From NCBI GenBank assembly GCA_005281725.1, contig SSBO01000012.1:17532825-17596824 (forward strand): a stretch of 64,000 nucleotides of DNA. Reading direction: 5' to 3'. Both the position numbers and the translations under genes were made by a program. Every line of letters begins with the position of its first letter. The first letter of the stretch is position 1. The notes beneath the pieces are model-generated. The model was not told the DNA's origin and searched no databases. It saw only the letters and a list, made by a program, of their open reading frames with translations. This DNA is from Wuchereria bancrofti (Eukaryota > Nematoda > Chromadorea > Rhabditida > Onchocercidae). This document shows, piece by piece, positions 37,001 to 48,377 of this stretch.

Positions 37001-38277
37001 CGCATCAAAGTAGCAAAGTCGGCATTTGGCTCATTGAAATCTTCAGGATACATTTCCAACCAGCACATTATTATTGAACGTAGAGAGCTAAAATTCTCTT
37101 TTCTCACTAAACATGTTTTAAGAATTAAAGCAGTTCTCGAATTTTACATTTTGCAGCCTGACAAGCAATTACTGCATAACGAAATTATGAATGAAACGCT
37201 ATTATCTAACTTGTAAGCTACAACGCTATCTATTTCTGGCTGCCAGAATAAAAAAGTAATAATGGATACGCTACTCTTAATTACTTAGAAAGAGAAAAAT
37301 ATGCTTAACAAAATGCTCATCAAGCGTTTGCATAAGTTTAACCTACAACTTTCGTGTTACAATTTACAAAAAAGACCATTGCAAAGTAACAGTTTTCGCT
37401 TTGCCAACTACCAGTGAATTCATCTCAAGCGACACATAACGTTGAAGTAAAAGTTCGAGTACATTTGAGCATGCTGAGAAAGAACGATAAGTGGCGAAAA
37501 AAACATTAAAATGTCTCGAGTCCATCAACATATCATCGCTTATAAGACACTCCTAAAATGACAAACGTTAAATGAATCAAAAAATTAGCTAAAGAGACCT
37601 AATAAAAACCAATAGACTCGGTCTTCGTTCTATAACTGCAAAACCTCTAAAATATCATCAATGAGATTTTTTCAATTCCATTTCTACAAATCAGGAAAAA
37701 GTAGACCTAACTAAGATAGGTTTTCACTATGTGAACGTATTAAGTGGGAGTGATCTGACTTACAAGCTGATGATCTGGGACACAATAACTCAAATACGAA
37801 TCAAAGACAATGCTGTTTCTACTAATAAGACAGTTAACTTCAAAAATTATCCCCTTTTCTACTACACGTAATAACAGCGTCAAAATTCACAACTAGTTTT
37901 TGTAATGTCCCAGCACGAATGATTCGTTCTCGAATAGTTTCCCAATGCAAGTGGTCGGGTATGTTGCCCATAGAACAATCACATCTCTTTGCATCTGACG
38001 TGCGATCATCCTGAAAATACTACAACAGTGAAAACGAAATGTGGTGAGACGCGAGCATCCCTTGGGTGGCAATATTTTATTAAAGTTAGTCTGAATTATT
38101 TTTATATCCATCATTCAGATTAGCTTTTATTGCTTTCGGTCTTGAATGGACCACTTAAAGAAAGACAAGTACCGAAGATTCGATGTTCAGTGGTGATACA
38201 TAGCGTACTTTACGTAGATATATCGCATAAATCGCGTCCTCCAATTTCTCCTCTCCAAAATATTTCGCAGCTGCCAT
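31042..38277 (-). CDS. rgl-1: RGL-1-type Ral guanine-nucleotide exchange factor
   Basis: Seventeen exons give about 762 residues: 38277-38173, 38010-37876, 37552-37412, about 37095-36897, 36604-36459, 36284-36177, 35831-35730, 35604-35531, 35419-35329, 35203-35035, 34946-34793, 34022-33939, 32943-32717, 32536-32427, 32021-31887, 31692-31584, 31241-31042. The N-terminal segment has [19 protein letters not shown] RasGEF N/REM module follows ([33 protein letters not shown]). The CDC25 catalytic domain has [56 protein letters not shown] and [21 protein letters not shown] serine-rich linker leads to a C-terminal Ras-associating domain ([45 protein letters not shown]). This is the RalGDS/RGL architecture: active Ras or Rap recruits it and it loads Ral with GTP. 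Only the exon 4 acceptor is uncertain. Confidence 0.95.
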
Positions 38278-41267
38278 TTCACTCGTTCAAGTACCAATTA
38301 CAGTGGTAATCGATAGCAGAATCTTAAAGTAAACTGTTATAAACCAATAATAAACAACACATCTCTGGGAGGCATTTAATAGAAAGAAAGATATTTCGGA
38401 GTATGCTCTATACCTTGGCCAACGTCCCTCCGTATAATCAACTGATGCAATGATTAGCCATCTGAAACTAAAACAATGAATGATAGAATTCGATCAGAAA
38501 AAAACCCTTGAATAGCATAAAGTAGGTGCTTATCCAAATATGCACGTTATTGATCTCTCTAATTTACCTATGTTCGAAGAAAGTTATATTTCAGTCCTAT
38601 CTTATATCTCTAAAATTTGAAATTCATGAGGAAGAATCGTACTTACTTGTGATGCTCAATTTTAACTACCATTTCATTCAAATCAAAGCACAGATCTCTA
38701 TAGATTCCCTCAGTCCCTCGCTTCACCATTTACTGCAAATTTCATCTACACCTGTCCTCTCCTATTTCCCAATAATATTTCGGTTCTCCATACCGTCACA
38801 ACTACAACACTTGGTTATTCTCTCGAGATCTCCTCAAGTTTCAATGATACATTATTTCTTTTGTCTCTGTCACCTCTCCCATTACAACGCTACTTTTTGT
38901 TTGTCACATCTAATTGTCCGTCCTTATTCAAACTGGATTGGCTCCTAAGATAGGTCTGGTACCTCGCCTTCTCCTCTCATCGGAGATTCAGGAATCCAAG
39001 GGATTGCGTGGGGCATCTTTAGGACAACTTCTTTTAGTAAGTCTGAATATACCTTTGCGGTGGTTTAATGATTATCATAGTACTTACTGAGCCATTGGGT
39101 CGTTGTGACAAACAGATCTCGACAGTGTGAATAACGGTGGTTGACCGACAGGTCAATCCACCCTTCAGATCACGTTCTTTGTTAAAAGGTATTCTTCATA
39201 TAACAATTTAACTAGACTAGATCAAGTTTCAGTCTTCAGAAAATGACCTGCAATGTCAATATTTTAATCCTCCTTAATCCATTTTGTGGTCAGACTATTC
39301 TGAGAGAAACTGAGCGAGTAGCCTGACGGAAACATTTGCAAGTAACCTATGTGTCAAAGGCACATTCAAAGATTAAATTTTAGTAACTGGAAGTGCTAAA
39401 TAAGATGCTTCTTTCACAACTAATAATAATAATGATGATGATTATGATGAAGGTTTACTTTGCTCTGCGAACAAAATTTAGGGAAGGAATTGAACTGACA
39501 GTGTTATTTTCGGTATTACTTCTGGGAATTTTATTCTGCAAATGCATGGCATCTCACATCCATACATTAATAAAAGTTAAATTAAATCTTTGACACATGG
39601 TAGTATTTTTTGAACCGTAATGGATTTCAAGATATGAGATGTCGAAAGATCTACAAATTCCACAGAGTAAATGAAATTTCAATTAACTCAAATATGAGCT
39701 GTGATGAAATTTGAAAAATGGAAAAGTAGAAATGTAGAACTTCAAATTTAATGAGCTAATATGAATGAAAATTCTTTTGCTGCTTGCTCAATTAAACAAT
39801 ACACATACTTATCATAGAAGAACGCAGGAAACCAAACACTCGAATTCAGCATGATTTCTGGTTCAAAAATCAAAAAACTGTATTTAAGACCTTTAGCTGA
39901 ATTTGTGCAGCCATATGTTAAATCTAATCTGAAGGTTTCTGGTTTTAACTTATTTATTTTCATCAATTTTAAAGACTATGTTTCCATATTTTAGAACTTT
40001 ACATTTGGCTTCTTTTTTGAACGGAAAGAATCAAGAAAACGAGTTTCAAAAAATCTTAATTTTCATGAATAAATAACTAAATAAATAAAAATAGAAAATA
40101 GAGGACTGATAAACTGAAAGTACCGACATTAGCACTTCAAGCCTATTATTACACGATTTGCAGAATGTCACGGCAGTTAACAGTGATTGGTTTCTACTCT
40201 AATCTCTGGTTGTAATAGCATTGCCTAGTTTAATGCTACCTGAAATTAATATTACCACAAAGATATTGAGGGTACATTGTGCTACTATAACAATGCTCGT
40301 CAGAGCATGGCAACATTCATTGAAGTACTATGTACATTTCTAGGTAACACCTAGTACAGAAAGTGTCCTTTCACAAAGAAAGTTAAAGTGTCCTTTCACA
40401 AAGAAAAAACCATTGGTAATTTGTTGTTCCCTTCCCCGGTGACTATCAGCAATGGCACCATCAATTTTAAAAATTTGAACCAAGAAATAGATCAATTAAA
40501 AAAGGTTCAATTTTTCTTTTTTTTTAAAGGTTCAAAATTCAATTTTTTTTCATTTAGCTGCTCAGTCAGCTAAATGACCTAACGACTGGTATGGTAAGAA
40601 TGCATGTGGTTTAAGAGTCACAAATCATCTTGTTGGTAGAATTGTATCGACCTGCATTCCTGTCAGGAATCGGAAAGGTAAGCCGCATTGATTAACGCAA
40701 ATAAATGAAACCCTGGATGGCTTCAACAACAATATTCTTCGGCGGAATTCATCGAATTGATTGTGGATCTTTCACCTCGCTACATTGCGAAATATAATTT
40801 CAAAGGAAATTTGTTCGGTATTGCCAAGACAATATAAAAATGGCGATGATTACATGGATATTGAGAAATCATTATTTGAATCTCAGAGCTATTACGGACC
40901 TTTTGTTTGAGATATCCTAAGTGCAATTACACTTCGGGAATAACAAAATCTCACAAAAATCGAAAATGAAAAGACACGAGAAATGAAGTAAGCAGCCATA
41001 TTCAAAGAACACTGCTAACTCAATTTTTTTAAAACAGTATAGCTTCATTTTCATGAATACTTCCTAAAAGCATGACAAAGTACCACTTTCATTTTTTTCA
41101 ATTTTAAACGCCCTGTTTCGTATTTAACATAATCTTCCACAGCTTTCCGAGAAGATGGATCTATTCATTATTAAGTTCTGACCCAACTGATTTACGTAGA
41201 ATTCTAAAGCAACAATAACAATTTACTTTTGCTAAGTCAAATAACAATAAAAAATGGAAAATTTTTA
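38278..41267. other. Gene-poor region between rgl-1 and rps-11
   Basis: A pyrimidine-rich, less AT-rich block at about 38680-39200 contains a 140-codon plus-strand frame of low-complexity Ser/Leu/His composition, probably not coding. At about 40585-40675 a short plus-strand frame (CGLRVTNHLVGRIVSTCIPV) is interrupted by stops downstream. No supported gene. Confidence 0.45.
40360..40406 (+). repeat. 25-bp tandem duplication
   Basis: AAAGTGTCCTTTCACAAAGA occurs twice, at about 40360 and again at about 40385, separated by AAGTT. Confidence 0.9.
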
Positions 41268-42391
41268 TCAAAACTTGTCAAAAGATTTCTTAGCTCCTGA
41301 AGCCTTTAACACTTTCAACACATTGTACCGTACAGTCTTCGACAATGGACGACACTCACCAACAGTTACTATATCGCCCACTGCTATATCCCTGAAAAAA
41401 CTGCTCATCACTATCACATTCACAAATTTCCTTAAAGTGTGATGTGCAAGTTTAGACGACGGACTTTAAGAAACACATTTCAGGCGGAAAAAGGATCCAA
41501 AAAGTTCTACATGATATTGAAAAGTTAATATTCACAGCACAGAATGGATAATCTGCTAACTGAACCGAAATAAACAAAGCTAACTGAATGGATACTGAAC
41601 TTACACTTGTTTTGCAGCGAATTAATCGGAGAAAAGGGAAAAAAGAAACTGAGCAAATGGATGCCTTAGTGGTTTGACAAAATTTGTAAATGAAAAGAAA
41701 AAAATCATAAGTCATTAACCTGAAGGCGGGCGAACAATGAACAGACATATTACGATGACGTTTTTCATATCGACGATACTTCTTGATGAAATGCAAATAA
41801 TCTCGTCGAATTACTATTGTCCGTTGCATCTTCATTTTTACAACAACACCAGTCAATATACGTCCACGAATAGAAACATTTCCAGTGAACGGACATTTTT
41901 TGTCAATATATGTCCCAGTTATAGCCTATAATTGCAACCAAACTCAAAGAAATATTTCGAGACGCATTAATGAGCAGTGCCGAACTTATCTACTATTCAA
42001 AGCCTCCAACCAAAGCACCTGATAAATAATTCCGATCAAAAGTTTTTTGAAGAGTTAAAATATGCAAACTCTAGTCATAATTCATGAACTCTAGTCATAA
42101 TTTTTCGATATGGAAGGTGCCTCTAGACTATCCATGCTAATTGATATAAATAGCCATACGTTTACGATCCAAAGGTACCAATAAGTTAGAATAGAGATAA
42201 GCCAAGTATATATCAGAAGCGAAATGTTGAAACCAACATGATACCTCACGCGGTGTTTTGAACCCCAATCCAACATTTCGAACATAACGTACATCTTTTT
42301 TCGCTTTCTTACCGATTCCCAAAGTTCGCAGTTTATTATTCAAAAATACAGTGGGCTGTTTTTGGAAAGCTCTTTCTGTTTGTTCCGCCAT
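41268..42391 (-). CDS. rps-11: 40S ribosomal protein S11 (uS17)
   Basis: Exons 42391-42245, 41925-41720 and 41391-41268 give 158 residues, the same as human RPS11 as I remember it. Conserved blocks are [95 protein letters not shown] and the C-terminus KKSFDKF. uS17 binds 18S rRNA and is needed for small-subunit assembly. All phases agree and both introns are GT-AG. Confidence 0.98.
42068..42105 (+). repeat. Short tandem repeat in rps-11 intron 1
   Basis: AACTCTAGTCATAATT occurs twice, separated by CATG. Confidence 0.85.
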
Positions 42392-43538
42392 CTTTTATAC
42401 CGTCTTCCAATTTATCCACAGAATCCAGGAACCCTGAAAATATCTCCCACTTTAACGGGAATCCTGCAGTTTAGGTTGCAGAAGAGAAAGTTCAAATACA
42501 TCTGAACAGAAATAATCGTATTATAGCGCGCTTTGTAATGAATGTCTATACCTAAACGCAGAATATCAGTCAATAATTATTTCATTGCAAAATCAGAAAG
42601 ATGAGTTCAAGGAATGTTGAGATTACTTAACCATAATATAATGCTGAATCCTACCTATAAATGAACATTCAAAGAGTTCTTGATGACGTATATGGAACTT
42701 CATCAAATATACATTTAAGATATATTTTATCCTGAGTTAAGTGAGATATTATAAACTAAAGATCATGCAATCTTCCCCATAAAATATCCTCTCTGCCTAC
42801 TGTAAAATATATTTAGAATATTAAGTCAAGGCTTCCATTGCTTGAAACCCTTGAGAAAATACTTGATATGCGAATTTAATTCATCCATTGCAGGTATCGC
42901 ATATATCAACTACGTTCAACGCAATAAGCGATAAGTGGATTAACCTACAATGTAATCAATCCATAAACAGTTAACTAGTCAATCGATCGATCGATCGTAC
43001 AACTTATTTAACAACCATACACTCTCAACGCGCCACAATCCTATCTTCAAACGTACACACCTCCTTCCGAACAACTCCCCTCCCCCAGGCACATAACCGC
43101 CGAATTGTAAGAACCTAAAACGATACAACGGCCTCAACGATACCCGCGCGGTTCCGTTAAATCTCGTATCCTCGCAATATAGTCTCTCGACCCAGTGCGA
43201 GAACGGCCACAACTTTATGTGACAACTTCTGGTGACTTGTCAGCATTTAGACAGACAGAACTGAGTAGCTATCTTGAAGTTTTTTAATTACATTAAAAGG
43301 AAACAAAAATCATAATGCATGTGCATATTTATATGTTATGTATATCACCGTAAAAAAATTCGTCCCTCATTTGCCTTGAAAGACTGTTCTCGAATTTGAC
43401 CCACAAAAAGCACCAGAGATGAAATACCTGAAATGAACTTTGAGGAAACGAAATAGATTATTACGAAAATGCCCCTTAAAACTTTAAAACACAGTGGAGT
43501 AAACTGGTTGGGCTGAAAACAGAGGAACTGAGGATTAA
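42392..43538. other. Intergenic region with a GC-richer block
   Basis: The block at about 42960-43215 is clearly less AT-rich than its surroundings. It contains a run of four GATC/CGAT units near 42981-42998 and a 77-codon minus-strand frame of unlikely composition. It may be regulatory or an unannotated non-coding RNA; I see no supported gene. Confidence 0.45.
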
Positions 43539-44012
43539 CTAACCCATACAACAAAGCAGTGAAATAAAGCAAACGAGCGGAAAAAGAACAGCCAAAAACT
43601 GCGATGGAAATGCCACTCTGATAACGAAATCTTGGGGTGTGAAAGGCTAAAAATGTGAATTGATGAACACCAACCACCACTTCTCCATAATATATAGATG
43701 ATATCAATCCGAAAAACTATCATACTTGAGGCGATATAAATTATTTTTTAAAACAAAACCAGCTTTCCACGAAAGAATGATATCCATACCAAGCACAAAT
43801 TAAAAGAGTCTCCTGGCTTAATGAATAATTTAACCAATTACCTAGAGCAAACGGCACTAACTACTGCTACACGTGAGCTTCATATTTGAGATTATCATCA
43901 CACAGCTTTCCATGTTACTTACCATAACATAGATCCAAACAAGAAGATACGGAAAAATCACAGCGGAAAGCGCTAACAAAAGATATCCTGCACAAAGGTC
44001 CGCAGCAACCAT
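43539..44012 (-). CDS. DPM2: DPM2-like dolichol-phosphate-mannose synthase subunit
   Basis: Exons 44012-43923 and 43646-43539 give 65 residues (stop 43539-43541). Two hydrophobic segments are present: AGYLLLALSAVIFPYLLVWI and, after the junction residues VMPF, FLAVLFPLVCFISLLCCM. Size, two-helix layout and the PF motif between the helices match DPM2, the small ER membrane protein that stabilises DPM1 in dolichol-phosphate-mannose synthesis. The reading frame is open upstream of the first Met to a TTACTTTCAG acceptor ending at 44035, so trans-splicing there would give a 22-base leader. Alternatively an upstream exon could add about nine residues. The protein is short and sequence identity is modest, so the assignment is moderate. 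Confidence 0.62.
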
Positions 44013-44034
44013 GGAGATCTTGTCATAAGGAGTG

Positions 44035-44045
44035 CTGAAAGTAAT
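44035..44045 (-). promoter_or_regulatory. Probable trans-splice acceptor of the DPM2-like gene
   Basis: A TTACTTTCAG site on the minus strand lies 22 bases upstream of the start codon, and I find no in-phase coding exon before it. Confidence 0.4.
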
Positions 44046-44450
44046 TTCAATCTTAATTAGAAATAGTTAACTTTCGCTTCTGCAAAACATGAAGTTTTCA
44101 GCCCACCTGAGCTGAGGCAAACACCGCGAATTATTTAGAAGCTAATTAGATTGCTTTTCCGAAACTTTTTGACAATCATAAGTTGGCAACCTTTTCAAAG
44201 ACAATCATTTTTTCAAACTTTTTTATTTCATCTTAAGGAATAAAAATGGAAAATAAAGAAATGGAACTGCCAACCATAATATGTGGTCGATGGATTAAAG
44301 TTAATTTTATTGAGATTACTTCGAGTAGCAGAAAGATCTTCCTTTTTTCTGGGAAATCAACAAAAAAGCTTATTATAGTGATTTTTATAGTAATCCAAAA
44401 CTGTAATTAGCATTAATCGCAAAATCTTTGCTTGAAAAATTGTCTAATTT

Positions 44451-44952
44451 GTTTGCAGCATTCTTAAAATTAAATCTAAAGATGCTGGAATGGTCATGCT
44501 CTTATGTTTTATTGTTGTTTCTACTATTTTGTTCTTTTTTGAATACAATCGTAGTCTGAAGAATAGAAAATTTGTAATTAAAATATTTGAGAATAGAATA
44601 GACCACAATATTTCAAAAAGTATTTGAACATATTTCAAAAATATGACATTATTATGCATATGATATGGTACAAGTATACTTATTATATATGAAGAACACA
44701 CTCACTCCAATTTATTCATAACAGTAGAAAGGATTTCAAAATAGCACTTCACATCACATCCTATTTGTTCAAAGTACTGCATCATTTTAGACGATACAGC
44801 GCTGCCAGATGGGTAGAAATCCATTAAAGATCTGTCATAGTAAGCAAGCCTAAAATTTGCAATTGCTTATTTAACTCGTTTGCAGCACTTTAAAAATTAA
44901 ACCTATTTTCAAAGATGCTGGAATGGTTATGTTCTTATGTTTTATTTTTGCT
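44451..44952 (+). repeat. Direct repeat pair flanking the last RPAP2 exon
   Basis: Copies at about 44451-44520 and 44879-44952 share GTTTGCAGCA, AAAGATGCTGGAATGGT and TTCTTATGTTTTATT-like blocks. One copy lies in the last RPAP2 intron, the other in its 3' flank, so the pair brackets exon 44849-44702. Confidence 0.85.
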
Positions 44953-47900
44953 TTTGATTTACTCTTTTCTCACCCTACAGTCAAAAAAAAAAGAGATTAG
45001 TTCACAGAAATCACCCAGAAAATCTTCAAAAACAACGTTACAGCCATTCTAATGAAATGGAAAAAGCTACTCATCTTAAAATTTATATCGTTTAAAAAGC
45101 ACAGAACTTACAAACGGAAAATTACGACAACAGCAAGATCACATGTCTTCCTTTCAAGAACAACATTTGCTGCTGACAATTGAAATGTGGAAACAATCTC
45201 TAGGGCTTGCTGCCCATACCCATTTATACTTAACCTTTCTTCCAAAAGGCGCCAGCTATGAATGAAACATACAAGGTATAGCAAAACTAATAAGATTACA
45301 CATGTCTTTCGCATCACCCATCTTCATTTCTGCGATTTTTAGAGTAAATACTTCCTAATATTCAGATATGTGACTATATATGTATGTGTTAACTTCTTTG
45401 AAACGATTCCTTTCATCCTTTCATTGCCATAAAACATATGAAAGTATTCCCCGGGATTTTTGTGATTAATATTATCACTTCGCTCCTTTCTATAGCAATT
45501 TCCAAATCAAAGTACTTAAAACACTTTAAACAAAGAAAAAGGTGAGGTAGGTATGAGCTTACCTTGGCTTTAGTAACTCAGTCAATATCCAAATTCGTTG
45601 TTTTGTTTGATCAACATTGTCAATTGGGGGCAGAAATATATCTCTCTCAATCCTTTTATTAATAAAGCGATCACCTGCATAAAACCGTGCGGTGATGGAT
45701 CTTGCTTCTGTAACTACCTCATCTTCACCATCTGATAAATCCATCCTACGGCGATATAGCAAATAAGATATCGTTTCTGGACCACACCATTCTCTTGAAA
45801 AATTGAGCAAATGCGATCAACTATTTTTATCCACGAAGAAGCAAAGCAAGAGATCAGAAAATCCAGATAAGATGAAAATTTGACTTATTTAAACAATAAT
45901 ATTAGAGAAGTAGTAACTTACGACAGCGTTCTCTTAAAACTTTCATAGAAGTTCTCTGGGACTTTATGACTAAGCTGTGAACTAAGCGATTTGGCTTCAA
46001 TTATTTTTGGGGGTCGCCTGAGTTTATTTGGATGATACTTGTTTCGTATACGAGCCAATTTTTCATTTTGAGAAAGTTGCTTATGTTTCTTGACCTGAAA
46101 TTCAGAGAGATACAATGATGCGCATAGCATGTAAACAATATAAATTATCAGGAATTAACAGAATTTGATCTTCCTCCCTACCTTTATATTATTCTAGCTC
46201 AAAGAAATTCAACGAACTGTTTCTATTTCCTTTTCCGTAACGGTCTCTTCTACAATTCCTTTAACTGTCGGCACAAATATAGTTTCTTCAGTGTTCGAAA
46301 CTGCAGGCCTCATTGTAAGACAAGACCAGCAAAGGTTATAAAACTCCTCATGGGCTTGATCCTTTTTTTCTTCATCCGTGCTGATTTTATCATCATTATC
46401 CTCATTATCAGATTCCGCACTGTCTCCAATCTGAACAAAAAATTAACCGAAGCAAAATCCAGCGATAAAGAGAATTTTAATTGATAGATAAAAAAAAGCA
46501 ACACTTCTGGACTTTTAGCTATCTGTAATCTTTGTGCTTCTTTCATAATCAGTCATTTTTTTCATTTACAGTTGATGAAACTAATAGTAATAGTAAAATA
46601 ATAATGGCAATAATGCAAAGTCGACTGTTTGTGAAGATTATAAAGTTTGAAGCCATTTTCAAATCTATACTATCGGAACAAATGAACACTTCTGCATCTA
46701 AAAAAACATACTATAAGGGAAGTATGAGAGAAACCAATAGTACTTACGGTTATGTTAATAGAAATTACAAGAAACATCGCTATGAAGATAAGATCAAGCC
46801 CTTACTTTTAAAATTTCAAGTAATGTTACCAACTGCTGATCTTCATTGAATTCAAAAGTGTTCCGCCCACAAATGTCTTGCTGCTGTTGTCTGGTATTTT
46901 CAGCGTTCAAATCAAATACCTTTACTAACAGAAAAAGAAAAATTCTTATAAGCATAGCGTTATTTACTTAAATTGATTCCTTTTATTAGCCAATTTATAT
47001 TTCCTATTCAAACCTCAAGCAAATATAATACTTACTATGATTTACTTTAGACCAATTTACGCAGATGTTTAAAGAGTAAGAAAGATTAAGATTTTCAGGA
47101 TTTACCTGGTAAAACACTAGCCATGCAAAAATAATGAAGCACTAATAAAAATAATTCATTCCAATTCAACACAGTTTGATTTTTTTGCGGATCCATAAAA
47201 TAACCAAATAATGTTTAATCATACGTACAAAAACATATAAAGTTACCTTGTTTATCGCCTCTTATCCATAATGGCTCCGTATCTAACTGTGTCCTCACTG
47301 AAGCAGATCGTAGAAAACATTCTTGACAACAAAATTTATCAATTTCAGCAGATCTTTCAAACACCTGCAAGAAAATTTTGATGTTACACTTGGAATTTGA
47401 AAATAAGCTTTTAATTCTTCCGGTTATATTATAACTGATACATATCCTTCCTGTGTATCATTGTAACTGGCTTTTTTCCAGGTTTTACGACCTTACACTT
47501 TAATTCACATAGAAAAATAATAACGGATTTTCTATTTACCAAATCATTCACCTGTAATTACTTTCAATTTAAGTGTTAAAATGAGTAGTGATTTAAAACA
47601 GAAAAGGCCTAAAGGCAAATGTGTCGTGATGTAAGGAATTGACATCAAAAACACAAGCTTAAACCTTAAATGGCATTTTCAGTGAACAAAGCATTTGTTG
47701 CTAGAGACAAAAAGCCACACTTACCTTCTTATTTTTCAAGTCGATTCGATACTTCTGCGAATTCTTCACTTCTACGGGATTAGCACAGAGTGGAAAACCA
47801 CACATCCGACCAAGGTAACGTTCCTCGATCACTTCCATCCAGCTGTTTTGATCCAGACTATTCAACTGCAAATTAATGTCTTAACACTGAAACAAAATTT

Positions 47901-48114
47901 TTGTACTGAAACTTTTATAAAAATATCGAGAAGCAAAACTTAGCAACAAATATATAAGTACCATTTTTTGCAATGTTGTTTCAACGACGCATTCTGACAA
48001 AGCAATAATGGCATTATAAACAGCCTTACGTAAACGTTGCTCCCTGGCCAAACGATCCTCTTCCTCTTTCATTACTTCTCTTTTCACACACCTTTTTCTC
48101 CTAAACTGCGACAT
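44702..48114 (-). CDS. RPAP2: RPAP2 (RTR1-type RNA polymerase II CTD phosphatase)
   Basis: Nine exons give 471 residues: 48114-47962, 47865-47725, 47364-47247, 46924-46830, 46430-46218, 46094-45922, 45793-45563, 45255-45112, 44849-44702. After a basic coiled N-terminus comes the RTR1 zinc module: RYLGRMCGFPLCANP and QKYRIDLKNKK, then EIDKFCCQECFLRS, supplying the CGxPLC and FCxxxCF cysteines. An acidic middle (ESDNEDNDDKISTDEEKK) follows. The C-terminal region aligns with human RPAP2 at TLSEWCGPETISYLLYRR, the block RIWILTELL, and IVSTFQLSAAN. The family removes Ser5 phosphate from the Pol II C-terminal domain and helps Pol II assembly or import. All phases agree and all donors are GT. It starts head to head with NOP16. 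Confidence 0.9.
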
Positions 48115-48377
48115 GAATTTTCATAATGAGTCACGTATATCACAATGAGTTTCAGACTTCTGTTGTGGGAAGTGCTGTTGCGTCCCCGATCGGTGATTGT
48201 ACGTAGCCAGGTGGAGGGGGATTTGAGGTCTCCTTGATGGAAGGAGGGGGGATGAGAATGGTCAAATGCTTAGGTGGCAAAGAGATAAAGGGAATTGGGA
48301 TGGAAAATTGTTTAAGCATAGTTTTCTTATTCTTAATAAAATTAAGGTTATCTGTATTGGTACTGAAAAGAGGCAGG
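48115..48377. promoter_or_regulatory. Divergent promoter between RPAP2 and NOP16
   Basis: Only 263 bp separate the two start codons, which point away from each other. The stretch is comparatively GC-rich (GGTGGAGGGGGATTTGAGG) with no clear TATA box. A shared bidirectional promoter is inferred from spacing. Confidence 0.6.

Noticed and set aside
38526..38948. A 140-codon plus-strand open frame
   Set aside because: Low-complexity Ser/Leu/His composition, no splice signals, no family resemblance. Likely chance in a pyrimidine-rich block.
40585..40920. Possible processed pseudogene (frame with CGLRVTNHLVGRIVSTCIPV)
   Set aside because: Stops interrupt it and no parent protein could be recognised. 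A ribosomal protein L21 resemblance was too weak to claim.
43345..43707. A 120-codon minus-strand open frame
   Set aside because: It overlaps the second DPM2-like exon in another frame. The DPM2 frame has the correct acceptor and completes the two-helix protein.
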